The translations under genes were made by a program, and so were the position numbers. The notes beneath the pieces are model-generated. The model searched no databases. It was not told the origin of the DNA and worked only from the letters and a program-made list of their open reading frames with translations. From an uncultured Rhodospirillales bacterium (GTDB lineage Bacteria > Pseudomonadota > Alphaproteobacteria > Acetobacterales > Acetobacteraceae), in assembly GCA_903928045.1 (NCBI GenBank), contig CAIYPH010000466.1:1-7777 (forward strand): a DNA stretch of 7,777 nt. Direction: 5' to 3'. Positions 1-6,666 of this stretch are shown one piece after another; positions within the stretch are counted from its first letter, which is position 1; the number at the start of each line of letters is the position of its first letter.

Positions 1-1315
1 CGGCGCGGGCGGCGGCCTCGTCAAAGGCGAGAATACGTTTGTCACGCATGACCCAAGCGCCGCCCACCATGACGGACTCGACGGCATCGGGGCTCGCGTG
101 TTGCACCAGGGCGGCCACCGAGAGATCGAGCGCCAGGGTGGCGGCGGCGTCATGGCGCACCAAGGCGAGATCGGCGAGCATGCCTGGCGCGATCCGGCCG
201 GCCTTCCCGCCGAGGCCGAGCACGGCGGCGCCGGTTTCGCTCGCCATGGTCAGCACCTCGCGTGGCGTCGGCCAGGCGGTGTGATCCGGGGTGGCGACGC
301 GGGGCAGCATCATGGCGAGGCGCATGATTTCGAACATGTCCGCCCGCCCGCCGGTATTGGCGGAATCGCTGCCGAGCGCGGTGGCGAGGCCGAGGCGGCG
401 ATGGGCGAGCAGGTCCATCACGCCGCTGCCGAGCATGAGGTTGCTGGCGGGGTTGTGCACCACCACCGCGCCGGCCTCGGCGAGGCGGCCACGCTCGGCC
501 TCGGTGAGCCACACGCCATGGGCGGCGGCGAGGCCGGGGCGCAGCAGGTCCTGCCGCGCCATTTCGGCGACCAGCCCGCCCTCCCAATCCCGCGCGCCGA
601 TCATCGCCTGGGCACGGGTTTCCATGAGATGGAGATGCACGCGCACGTCGTGGCGCTCTTGCAGCCTCCGCCACAGCGCCCAGGCCTCCGGCGTGCAGCG
701 CTGCGGGGCGTTCGGGCCGAGTTGTACCTGAACCCGGCCGGAGCCGGCGCGGGCGGCGCCGTGAGCCTCGGCGAAGCGTGCGGCGTAGGCGGCCGCATCG
801 AGACGCGGCAGGGCGCCGGCCATGGCGGCGACCTCGGGCGGCAGGTCGAGCGGCAGCAGGTCGTAGTCCGAGATATCATGCAGGAAGGCGGCATAGCCGA
901 CGCGGAGGCCGGATTGCTCATGCGCGGCGATCGCCTCGCGCCAGAGGCCGACATAGGGCGTGTGGTCGACCACCCCGGTAATCCCAGCGCGGATGCGCTC
1001 GGCCGCCCCCAGCAGGATGGCGGCGCGGATTGCCTCGGCATCGAAAGCGCGGCCGTAGAGCACGGTGTAGAGTGCCCACAACTCCAGCGGCAGGGCGTTC
1101 TCGGTGCCGCGCAGCAGCGGCGAATAGCCGTGGGCGTGGGCGTCAATGAGGCCGGGGATCAGCCAGCACCCCGCGGCATCCACCACCTCGCCGGCGCGAT
1201 GACGCAATTCCGCGGCCTCTCCGATGGCCGCGATGCGGTCGCCCTCCACAAGCACCGCGCCGGGGGTGAAACCATGGTCACCCAGCACCAGCCCATTGGC
1301 GATCAGCACGCTCAT
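1..1315 (-). CDS. Amidohydrolase, ATZ/TRZ deaminase-like (3' end cut off)
   Basis: Metal-dependent hydrolase of the amidohydrolase superfamily, close to the chlorohydrolase/cytosine deaminase/SAH deaminase group that removes amino or other groups from N-heterocycles, or opens C-N bonds, in the cytoplasm. I translated the minus strand by hand: 438 codons are open from ATG 1315 to the window edge with no stop. The ligand set is complete: HxH at H60/H62 (DAHAH, after PGLI), H229 in HLMET with conserved E232, H266 in AHG, and D317 in GSDS. The family motif HNPASN is at 287-292. The C-terminal strand region (GRIAPGMLADLALV) is present, so only a short tail should be missing, as relatives have roughly 440-470 residues. 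The start overlaps the ferredoxin stop (ATGA), and no Shine-Dalgarno is visible, which suggests translational coupling. Family assignment is firm. The substrate is unknown; guanine, cytosine or triazine-like rings are only analogies. Confidence 0.9.
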   Translation of the reverse strand, partial: MSVLIANGLVLGDHGFTPGAVLVEGDRIAAIGEAAELRHRAGEVVDAAGCWLIPGLIDAHAHGYSPLLRGTENALPLELWALYTVLYGRAFDAEAIRAAILLGAAERIRAGITGVVDHTPYVGLWREAIAAHEQSGLRVGYAAFLHDISDYDLLPLDLPPEVAAMAGALPRLDAAAYAARFAEAHGAARAGSGRVQVQLGPNAPQRCTPEAWALWRRLQERHDVRVHLHLMETRAQAMIGARDWEGGLVAEMARQDLLRPGLAAAHGVWLTEAERGRLAEAGAVVVHNPASNLMLGSGVMDLLAHRRLGLATALGSDSANTGGRADMFEIMRLAMMLPRVATPDHTAWPTPREVLTMASETGAAVLGLGGKAGRIAPGMLADLALVRHDAAATLALDLSVAALVQHASPDAVESVMVGGAWVMRDKRILAFDEAAARA

Positions 1316-1638
1316 CGCTTGGGATGGGCGGCGACGACGGGGTGATCGAGCGTGGTGGTGAATTTCGGCGAGGCGCCGCCGGGCTCACCCCAGCCAGTCA
1401 CCTCCGACCCGAAGAACTCCCGGTTGACGGCGAGGAAATGCGCCTCCGCCGGCGGCAGCAGCGCCTCCTCGAAAATCGCCTCCACTGGGCAGAAGGAGAG
1501 GCACACGCCGCAATCGATGCACTCGTCCGGCTGGATGTAGAGCATCCGTCCGCCGACATAGATGCAATCGACCGGGCAGGCGTGCACGCAGGCGCCGTCT
1601 TTTACGTCGATGCAGGCTGTGGTGATGATATGGGGCAT
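1312..1638 (-). CDS. Seven-iron ferredoxin ([3Fe-4S][4Fe-4S])
   Basis: Small soluble electron carrier of 108 residues. Cysteines are at 9, 17, 21, 25, 40, 43, 46 and 50. By alignment to Azotobacter ferredoxin I and Thermus ferredoxin, C9, C17 and C50 should hold a [3Fe-4S] cluster and C21, C40, C43 and C46 a [4Fe-4S] cluster. C25 matches the free cysteine of ferredoxin I. The position of the extra cysteine of ferredoxin I (Cys11) is Val12, as in the Thermus type, which fits 3Fe rather than 4Fe at the first site. The core (CVHACPVDCIY, DECIDCGVC) ends near residue 56. A tail of about 50 residues follows, ending in a Pro/Lys/Arg-rich stretch. Start ATG 1638 gives the expected MPHIIT N-terminus, but the only purine-rich stretch upstream (AGAAGG) is 14 bases away, too far for a good ribosome site. 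It may serve the flavoprotein at 3731-5080 or an enzyme outside the window. Confidence 0.93.
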   Translation of the reverse strand: MPHIITTACIDVKDGACVHACPVDCIYVGGRMLYIQPDECIDCGVCLSFCPVEAIFEEALLPPAEAHFLAVNREFFGSEVTGWGEPGGASPKFTTTLDHPVVAAHPKR

Positions 1639-1654
1639 TAGAGGGAAGGAGGGC

Positions 1655-1678
1655 CTTCTTTTTCTGAAGAAAAAGAAG
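1655..1678 (+). repeat. Palindromic hairpin repeat, copy A
   Basis: Perfect 11-base inverted repeat: CTTCTTTTTCT at 1655-1665 pairs with AGAAAAAGAAG at 1668-1678, leaving two central bases, so in practice a loop of about four. On the plus strand it is followed by CAAAAAGACTTTCATC and preceded by a purine-rich lead, as in the other copies. The T-rich arm followed by an A-rich arm gives a similar stem on both strands. It is not a textbook terminator, because no T-run directly follows the stem on the minus strand. It lies just before the ferredoxin start. Confidence 0.75.
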
Positions 1679-1708
1679 CAAAAAGACTTTCATCAATGGC
1701 TTCGCCCC

Positions 1709-1718
1709 CTCCCGGGAG
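1709..1718. repeat. GC-rich 10-base palindrome between repeat copies
   Basis: CTCCCGGGAG reads the same on both strands and sits near the middle of the spacer between hairpin copies A and B. Its position suggests it is the core of one composite element of about 120 bases rather than an independent operator. A palindrome of this size can arise by chance in GC-rich DNA, so the functional claim is weak. Confidence 0.4.
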
Positions 1719-1749
1719 AGCGCGGCGCCAAACGGATAAAAGTTTTTTG

Positions 1750-1771
1750 GTTCTTTTTTTCAAAAAAGAAC
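1750..1771 (-). terminator. Palindromic hairpin repeat, copy B; likely terminator
   Basis: Perfect 10-base inverted repeat: GTTCTTTTTT at 1750-1759 pairs with AAAAAAGAAC at 1762-1771, with two central bases. On the minus strand it begins 17 bases after the crotonase stop and is followed by CAAAAAACTTTTATCCG, the same order of parts seen in copy A on the plus strand. A second, competing stem is possible on the transcript, because AAAAG in the 3' arm can pair with the CTTTT that follows and place U-rich sequence in a 3' arm. Placement right after a gene end and conserved design suggest transcription termination or 3'-end protection. Without the immediate T-run of a classical terminator this is inference. 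Confidence 0.55.
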
Positions 1772-1788
1772 ACCCTTTCTTGTCCATG

Positions 1789-2562
1789 TCAGGTCCCCGT
1801 CCAAACCGGCGCCCGCTTCTCCCGAAACGCAAGCACCCCCTCCGCGCCGTCCTTGCTCGACAGGCAGGCCACCAGCGCCGGTAGCCGCTGCTCGCGGGCT
1901 TCCTGTGCCGTGAGATGCGCCGTGCGGCGCACAGTCTGCTTGATCGCCCGGAGAGAGAGCGGTGCGCAGGCCAGAATCTCAGCGAGCCAGCGCTCCACCG
2001 CCCCATCCAGCTCGGCGCGGGGGACGACCTCGTTGACCAACCCAAGTGCCTTCAGCTCGGCGGCCTTGGCGCGGCGGCCCGTCAGCAGCATGCCCATGGC
2101 GAGGTGATGCGGGATTTGCCGTTGCAGCAGCACCATGCCGCCATCGAGCGGCAGGCGGCCGACGCGGGGTTCGGGCAGGCCGAAGGTGGCCTCCTCGGCG
2201 GCGATGATGATGTCGCAGCCCAGCACCATTTCGAACCCGCCGCCCAGCGCGTGGCCGTTGACGCGGGCGATCACCGGCACGTCCAGCGTGGTGCGGAGCG
2301 CGATGCCGCCGAAGCCGTTGGGGTTGCCCTCCGCCCAGTATTCCAGGCCGGATTTCTCGACGTTCTTCATGTCCGAGCCGACGCAGAAGGCCCGCTCGCC
2401 GGCGCCGCTCAGCACAACCGCGCGCACATCCGGATTGGCCTCGATTTGCCGCCAGATCGCCTCCAGCGCCTGGTCGGTGGTGATGTCGAGCGCGTTCATC
2501 ACCTCCGGGCGGTCGATGGTGACGCGGGCGACGTGGTTGGTGATCTCGAGGCGGACGCTCAT
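1789..2562 (-). CDS. Crotonase: enoyl-CoA hydratase/isomerase (CaiD-like)
   Basis: Cytoplasmic crotonase-fold enzyme of 257 residues, normal family length, acting on acyl-CoA thioesters, usually by adding water across a 2,3-double bond. The first oxyanion-hole segment is FCVGSDMK (59-66) and the second is HALGGGFE (104-111). Both catalytic glutamates of the rat hydratase pair (Glu144/Glu164) are present, as E111 in GGGFE and E131 in LPEP, 20 residues apart as expected, so a true hydratase is plausible. The C-terminal EGVLAFREKRAPVWTG matches the CaiD-type ending. ATG 2562 overlaps the CoA-transferase stop by four bases, with a weak GGAAAG seven bases upstream, so it is coupled to that gene. 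Pairing with a CaiB-like transferase recalls the carnitine operon, but the rest of that pathway is absent. Substrate unknown. Isomerase or acyl-CoA hydrolase activity cannot be excluded. Confidence 0.92.
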   Translation of the reverse strand: MSVRLEITNHVARVTIDRPEVMNALDITTDQALEAIWRQIEANPDVRAVVLSGAGERAFCVGSDMKNVEKSGLEYWAEGNPNGFGGIALRTTLDVPVIARVNGHALGGGFEMVLGCDIIIAAEEATFGLPEPRVGRLPLDGGMVLLQRQIPHHLAMGMLLTGRRAKAAELKALGLVNEVVPRAELDGAVERWLAEILACAPLSLRAIKQTVRRTAHLTAQEAREQRLPALVACLSSKDGAEGVLAFREKRAPVWTGT

Positions 2563-3734
2563 GCCAGCACTTTCCGCGCGGCGAGCCCGTCGATTTCGGC
2601 GGCCGTGTAGCCGAACTCGGCCAGCACGTCCCGCCCGTCACCGCCGAGCTTGGGCGGCAGGCGGCGGAGCGTGAAGCCGCCATCGGAGAGATGCACCGGC
2701 GAACCGACGGCGGCGAAATCGCGGCCGCCGCCCAGCAGCATGCCGTTGATCTCGGTCTGCGGGTCGGAGAGCGCATCGAATAGCGGGCGCACCGGGGAGC
2801 ACAGCAGATCCCGCCCCTCAAGTGCGGCGATCCAGTGTTCGGTGGTGTTGGTGGCGATACGGGCGCGCAGCATGTCGTGCAGCGCGTTGCGGTTGGTGCT
2901 CGCCGTCTCGTAACTGTCGAAGCGCGGATCGGCGGAGAGGTCGGGCAGGCCAAGGGCGATGCAGATTTCCTGCAACGGATTGGCCTTGAAAGCGCCGACG
3001 ATCACCACCGCGCCATCGGTGGTTTCGAAGCAGCCGGTGAACGGCATCGCGCCCCAAGAGAAATCCCGCTCGCGCATCAGCCACATCGAGGCTTCCTGCA
3101 TTTGCATCGCCAGCACGGAATCGTAGAGCGACACCTCCACCCGCTGCCCGCGCCCGGTGCGGCCGCGCTGGAGCAAAGCGAGCAGAATGCCCTGCACGAG
3201 ATGCATGCCGGCGGAGTAGTCGGCGAGCGCCGTGGGGTAGATCAGCGTGGGCTCGGAGGGGTGGCACTTGCGCGCCATCAGCCCGCTCATCGCCTGGGCC
3301 AGGATGTCCTGCCCGCCCTTATGGGCGTAGGGGCCCTTGGGGCCGAAGCCAGTGCCCTCGGCGTAGATGATGCCGGGATTGCGGGCGGACAGCACGTCAT
3401 AGCCAAGGCCCATGCGGTCCATCACCCCTGCCCGGAAGTTGTTCACCACCACATCGGCGGTTTCGAGCAGCCGGTGCACCACCGCCATCCCCTCGGGGGA
3501 TTTGAGGTCGAGCGCGATGGAGCGCTTGTTGCGGTTGAGCGAGGAGAACACCGGGTTCTGCAACCCGGCGGGATCGGGGATAGCCGTGCGCGAAAGGTCG
3601 CCGGCGCCGATACGCTCGACCTTGATGACATCGGCGCCATAGTCGCCGAGCGTCTGGGTGCAGCAGGGGCCCATCATCACCTGGGTGAAGTCGATCACCT
3701 TGATGCCGTCGAGCGGTTGGGCGGACGTGCTCAC
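2559..3734 (-). CDS. CaiB/BaiF family (class III) CoA-transferase
   Basis: Moves CoA from a donor thioester to a free carboxylate, activating it without ATP; acts as an interlocked dimer in the cytoplasm. At 391 residues it has the usual family length. The N-terminal Rossmann-like part shows LDGIKVIDFTQ (8-18), LGDYGADVIKVE (29-40) and NRNKRSIALDL (67-77). D172 in LADYSAG aligns with the Asp that forms the aspartyl-CoA anhydride in formyl-CoA transferase (Asp169). It is followed by the family block QRGRTGRGQ with VEVSLYDS. I chose GTG 3734 because it yields the family N-terminus and has GGAGG at 3742-3746, seven bases away. The frame is open further upstream to 4148, but that part only overlaps the flavoprotein. 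GTGA overlaps the flavoprotein stop and ATGA overlaps the crotonase start. No separate CoA ligase is present, so this is the likely activating enzyme. Acceptor and donor are unknown. Confidence 0.94.
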   Translation of the reverse strand: MSTSAQPLDGIKVIDFTQVMMGPCCTQTLGDYGADVIKVERIGAGDLSRTAIPDPAGLQNPVFSSLNRNKRSIALDLKSPEGMAVVHRLLETADVVVNNFRAGVMDRMGLGYDVLSARNPGIIYAEGTGFGPKGPYAHKGGQDILAQAMSGLMARKCHPSEPTLIYPTALADYSAGMHLVQGILLALLQRGRTGRGQRVEVSLYDSVLAMQMQEASMWLMRERDFSWGAMPFTGCFETTDGAVVIVGAFKANPLQEICIALGLPDLSADPRFDSYETASTNRNALHDMLRARIATNTTEHWIAALEGRDLLCSPVRPLFDALSDPQTEINGMLLGGGRDFAAVGSPVHLSDGGFTLRRLPPKLGGDGRDVLAEFGYTAAEIDGLAARKVLA

Positions 3735-5080
3735 GCGGTGGCCTCCAGGATTTTCGCGTTGGCCGAGGGGCGGTCCCCGGGGTCGGCCCCCTGGGCGCGC
3801 AGGCGCTTCTGCAATTCGGCGACGTCGAGGTCCCGCAGCTTCACGCCGGAGGACAGTGCCATGGTGGCGGCGAGCCCGGCGGCCTCGCCCATCGCCATGC
3901 AGGGCGGGATTTCGCGCGACATCTTCTGCGCCGCTGACGTGGCGGAGTAGTGCCGGCCGGCGACGAGGAGGTTCTCGACGTTGCGCGGCAGGATGGCGCG
4001 GTAAGGGGTGTAGTAGTCCCGCCCGCGGGCGATGCTGTCGGCGAAATGCACGCGCTGGGTGATGTCCTCTTTGGTCACCACGTATTCGCCCTCGAGCAGG
4101 CGGGTCTGGCGCACCCCGGTTTGCGGCGCGACATCCACCACGTAGCACTTGGCGAAGCCCGGCAGGTTGGCGCGGATATAATCCACCATGCGATGGATGC
4201 GCCGGCGGCCCTCGAACTCGGCGCGGGTGAGGTCCGCCACCTTCATGCCGTCATAGCCCGTCATGTGCGGGCAGTTGCACCAGACGATGCCGGGCAGCGG
4301 CGTCTTCAGCCACCAGTAATCCCACGAGCCGCCGATCAGCCGCTTGGCCTCGCGATCAATCGCCTGGAAGCGCTCGGGCTCCTCGAACTGGAAGCGCTCG
4401 GCCTCATCGGTATCGACGCCGCCGAGGCGGAATACGGTGGTCACCATATAGGCCCCCTCGACAAACGCCGCCCCGGCGGAGGCCGCGACGTCAAGATCGC
4501 CCGTCGTGTCGATCACCATGCCGCCCATGATCGCCTGGCGCCCCTCCTTGGTCTCCACCACCACGCCGGTGGCGCGGCCATCCTCGACGATGGTGCGGGA
4601 GAACCAGGAATGCAGCCGCAGTTCCAGCCCGGCCTCCAGCACCATCTCGTCGGAAATGCGCTTCCAGCCGTCGGGGTCAAACGCCACCGAGTAGCAGATC
4701 GGGTGCGGCTTATAGTGGGTGTGGAAATCGAACACCCCCCAGCGTGACCATTTGCGGTGCATCGCCGGGTCATTGCCGATCGCCTCGGGCGGCGGCACGA
4801 CGGCCAGCCCGTGCTTGGCCATGCGCCCGATCATCTCATCGCAAATGCCGCGCACGGTGACCTCGGTGCCGTTCACCATGTCATCGAGCACCAGCACCAT
4901 GCCGCCCGAGGCGAGGCCGCCGAGATACGGATAGCGCTCCACCAAGGTGACGGAGGCGCCCGCCCGCGCGGCGGAGACAGCGGCGGAGAACCCGGCGGGG
5001 CCGCCGCCCACCACCACAACATCGGCGCGCGAGACGACGGGCACTTGGCCGGCGGGCTCATGGATCAAATCAGTGGTCAT
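3731..5080 (-). CDS. FAD-dependent oxidoreductase
   Basis: Flavoprotein of 449 residues in the FAD-dependent oxidoreductase family (Pfam FAD_oxidored type, related to the GidA/fumarate reductase fold). The dinucleotide site is GGGPAG at 25-30, with E48 at the end of the second strand for the adenosine ribose. A second FAD motif, DTTGD, is at 191-195. The family's C-terminal half is clear: TGVRQTRLLEGEYVVT (321-336), YRAILPRNVENLLVAGR (360-376) and MAMGEAAG (395-402). There is no signal peptide, so it is cytoplasmic. I start it at ATG 5080, with AGGAG at 5090-5094, nine bases upstream. An in-frame GTG at 5089 would touch that site. It sits 21 bases after the permease and overlaps the CoA-transferase by four bases, so it is translated with both groups. 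It probably oxidises or reduces the imported compound or its product. The substrate and electron partner are unknown, and the nearby ferredoxin is a candidate. Confidence 0.93.
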   Translation of the reverse strand: MTTDLIHEPAGQVPVVSRADVVVVGGGPAGFSAAVSAARAGASVTLVERYPYLGGLASGGMVLVLDDMVNGTEVTVRGICDEMIGRMAKHGLAVVPPPEAIGNDPAMHRKWSRWGVFDFHTHYKPHPICYSVAFDPDGWKRISDEMVLEAGLELRLHSWFSRTIVEDGRATGVVVETKEGRQAIMGGMVIDTTGDLDVAASAGAAFVEGAYMVTTVFRLGGVDTDEAERFQFEEPERFQAIDREAKRLIGGSWDYWWLKTPLPGIVWCNCPHMTGYDGMKVADLTRAEFEGRRRIHRMVDYIRANLPGFAKCYVVDVAPQTGVRQTRLLEGEYVVTKEDITQRVHFADSIARGRDYYTPYRAILPRNVENLLVAGRHYSATSAAQKMSREIPPCMAMGEAAGLAATMALSSGVKLRDLDVAELQKRLRAQGADPGDRPSANAKILEATA

Positions 5081-5089
5081 GGCGATCAC

Positions 5090-5094
5090 TCCTG
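5090..5094 (-). promoter_or_regulatory. Ribosome binding site of the FAD oxidoreductase
   Basis: AGGAG on the minus strand lies nine bases before ATG 5080 and directly abuts the alternative GTG 5089. Spacing therefore decides for ATG 5080. It lies inside the 21-base gap after the permease stop. Confidence 0.65.
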
Positions 5095-5101
5095 GTAGGG
5101 G

Positions 5102-5893
5102 TCAGTGGCCGGAGGCCGCTTCCCAGCGGATGACGAGGCGTTCAAGCAGGCGGACCGCCATGAAGAAGGCGACCGAGAAGGCGGAACCGCAGAGCACCAC
5201 GGCGTAGAGCAGGGCGCTGTCGAAATTGTAGGTGGCCTGGATGATCAGCGCGCCGATACCTTCCTGCGAGCCGATCCATTCGCCGACAATCGCGCCCACC
5301 ACGGCGGTGGAGGTCGCGACCTTCAGCGCCGAGAACAGGAACGGCAGCGAGGTCGGCAACCGCAGCTTCCAGAAAACCTCCCAGCGGCTGGCCGACAGCA
5401 CATGCATCAGCTCGACCGCCTGCGGGCTCACCGCTTCCAGCCCGCGCGCCATGTTCACCAGCGTGGGGAAAAAGCAGATCACCGCGGAAATGGCGATTTT
5501 CGGTGCCAGCCCGTTGCCGAGCATCAGCACCAGGATCGGCGCCTTCGCCACGATGGGGATGGAGTTGATGAACACCGCGACGGGGAAAAACGCCTGCTCC
5601 GCCGTGCGGCAATGCACGAACACGGTGGCGATGCCGATGCCCAGCAAATTGCCGATCACGAAGCCGCCGATCGACTCGATCGCCGTCGGCGCCAGATTGT
5701 CCATCAGCATGCCGAACTTCTGGTAGAGCGTGATCGCCACCACCTCCGGCGCCGGCGCGATGAACGGGCGCACGTGGAAATACGCCACCACCGCCCACCA
5801 CAGGAACAGCAGCGCCCCCGCGCCGGCCACCGGCAGCAGCCGGCCCCGCCACACCCTGCGCCGCTGCGCCGCCCGCCATGCGGCGTCCTCCAT
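5102..5893 (-). CDS. ABC transporter permease, SsuC/TauC type
   Basis: Inner-membrane subunit of the importer; two copies should form the channel for the substrate handed over by the binding protein. It has 263 residues from ATG 5893, typical for the family. A basic N-terminus (RRRVWRGR, 11-18) leads into a first membrane helix at about 19-38. Further hydrophobic stretches lie near 72-93, 103-125, 130-148, 190-208 and 226-248. The cytoplasmic EAA loop that docks the ATPase is around 153-192 (LSASRWEVFWKLRLP), followed by VVGAIVGEW. A GTG at 5896 gives one extra residue and a four-base overlap with the ATPase stop. ATG 5893 is better spaced from GGAGGGG at 5899-5905, which lies in the ATPase 3' end. 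It follows the ATPase directly, so the three transporter genes form one unit. Subfamily placement is by similarity to alkanesulfonate, taurine and aromatic-acid importers and does not fix the substrate. Confidence 0.93.
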   Translation of the reverse strand: MEDAAWRAAQRRRVWRGRLLPVAGAGALLFLWWAVVAYFHVRPFIAPAPEVVAITLYQKFGMLMDNLAPTAIESIGGFVIGNLLGIGIATVFVHCRTAEQAFFPVAVFINSIPIVAKAPILVLMLGNGLAPKIAISAVICFFPTLVNMARGLEAVSPQAVELMHVLSASRWEVFWKLRLPTSLPFLFSALKVATSTAVVGAIVGEWIGSQEGIGALIIQATYNFDSALLYAVVLCGSAFSVAFFMAVRLLERLVIRWEAASGH

Positions 5894-6660
5894 CACAGCC
5901 CCTCCAGCACGCGGCGCAGATGCGCGGCCAGGCGCACGAATTCCGGCGTCTCCCGCACCGCCAGCCCGCGCGGCTCCGGCAAATCCACCGTCACCAGCTC
6001 CCGCACCCGCCCCGGCCGCGGCGCCAGCACCAGCACCTTCCGCGCCAGAAACGCCGCCTCGTAGATACTATGGGTGACGAACACGATCGTCGTCCCGGTC
6101 TCCCGCCAGATCCGCAGCAGCTCCTCGTTCAGCCGGTCCCGGGTGATTTCATCGAGCGCCCCGAACGGCTCATCCATCAGCAGAATGCGCGGCCCGCCCA
6201 ACAGCGCCCGCGCGATCGCCACCCGCTGCCGCATCCCGCCCGACAACTCATGCGGGTAGTTCTTCTCCCACCCCGCCAGCCCGACCATCTCCAGCAGCGC
6301 CTCGGGCGACACCGGAACCGCGCCCCGCCGCCCCCCCACTTCCAGCGGCAGACGCACATTGTCCAGCACGTTGCGCCACGGCAGCAGCGAGGCGTCCTGG
6401 AACACGAACCCGATCTCGCGCCGCTGCCGCGCCACCGACGGCGCCTCGCCGAACACCCGCACCGCGCCCGCCGTCGGCGCGATGATATCGGCGATCACCC
6501 GCAACAACGTCGACTTGCCGCAGCCCGACGGCCCCAGCAGCGTCACGAAATCGCCGGGCTCCAGCGCCAGCGACACGCCCTCCAGCGCCGTCACCGCCCG
6601 CCGCTCGCTCATGAAGCGAACGGTGACGTCCCGGCAGTCGAGCGCAAGCCCCCCCGTCAC
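5893..6660 (-). CDS. ABC transporter ATP-binding protein, SsuB/TauB type
   Basis: Cytoplasmic ATPase that powers the importer as a dimer on the permease. At 255 residues it has all motifs in order: Walker A GPSGCGKST (43-51), Q-loop Q88 in FVFQDASLLPW, signature LSGGMRQR (139-146), Walker B ILLMDE (159-164), D-loop ALD (168-170) and switch H197 in VTHS. The phrase LLPWRNVLDNV after the Q-loop is typical of the nitrate/sulfonate/taurine group. The start is GTG 6660: the first strand (LALDCRDVTVRF) is needed for the fold, so ATG 6612 is too late. The upstream GAGCGG is weak and only three bases away, so translation probably depends on ribosomes from the binding-protein gene, whose stop is six bases before. 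All catalytic residues are present, so the protein should be active. Confidence 0.95.
   Translation of the reverse strand: MTGGLALDCRDVTVRFMSERRAVTALEGVSLALEPGDFVTLLGPSGCGKSTLLRVIADIIAPTAGAVRVFGEAPSVARQRREIGFVFQDASLLPWRNVLDNVRLPLEVGGRRGAVPVSPEALLEMVGLAGWEKNYPHELSGGMRQRVAIARALLGGPRILLMDEPFGALDEITRDRLNEELLRIWRETGTTIVFVTHSIYEAAFLARKVLVLAPRPGRVRELVTVDLPEPRGLAVRETPEFVRLAAHLRRVLEGL
5899..5905 (-). promoter_or_regulatory. Ribosome binding site of the permease
   Basis: GGAGGGG on the minus strand lies inside the last codons of the ATPase gene. From its GGAGG core it is four bases from GTG 5896 and seven from ATG 5893. The normal spacing favours the ATG, though both give almost the same protein. Confidence 0.6.
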
Positions 6661-6666
6661 AGCCGC

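Larger units (their letters stand above)
1639..1788. other. Intergenic spacer with inverted hairpin repeats
   Basis: This 150-base non-coding gap is the only real break in the gene row. It holds two copies of a T-rich/A-rich hairpin in opposite orientation (1655-1678 and 1750-1771) around a GC-rich middle with a perfect 10-base palindrome. Reading in the direction of the genes, the crotonase stop is followed about 17 bases later by the first hairpin, and the second hairpin ends 16 bases before the ferredoxin ATG. It probably ends or weakens transcription of the upstream operon. I found no convincing -35/-10 pair for a new promoter. Short open frames across it are by-products of the A/T-rich arms. 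Confidence 0.7.

Noticed and set aside
98..1345. Long plus-strand open frame of 415 codons
   Set aside because: It lies entirely antisense to the amidohydrolase, whose minus-strand reading has all metal ligands. The plus reading is Gly/Ala/His/Arg-rich with no recognisable motif, as expected in high-GC DNA.
1385..2107. Short frames running through the spacer (Phe/Leu/Lys-rich ends such as FFFSKKN)
   Set aside because: The hydrophobic and Lys-rich parts are just translations of the T-rich and A-rich hairpin arms, and the remainder overlaps the ferredoxin or crotonase in the wrong frame.
2089..2112. Apparent loss of a catalytic Glu in the crotonase (LAMGM where the rat enzyme has LAMEM)
   Set aside because: Recounting against the rat enzyme shows the catalytic pair is the Glu in GGG-x-E and the Glu in PE, 20 residues apart. 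Both are present as E111 and E131, so there is no catalytic loss.
3735..4148. N-terminal extension of the CoA-transferase up to 4148
   Set aside because: It would overlap the flavoprotein by over 400 bases, has Arg/Pro-rich composition, and GTG 3734 has a good ribosome site and the family N-terminus.
1915..4747. Plus-strand open frames at 1915-2610, 2835-3950 and 3950-4747
   Set aside because: They are antisense to the crotonase, CoA-transferase and flavoprotein, have biased composition and carry no family motifs.
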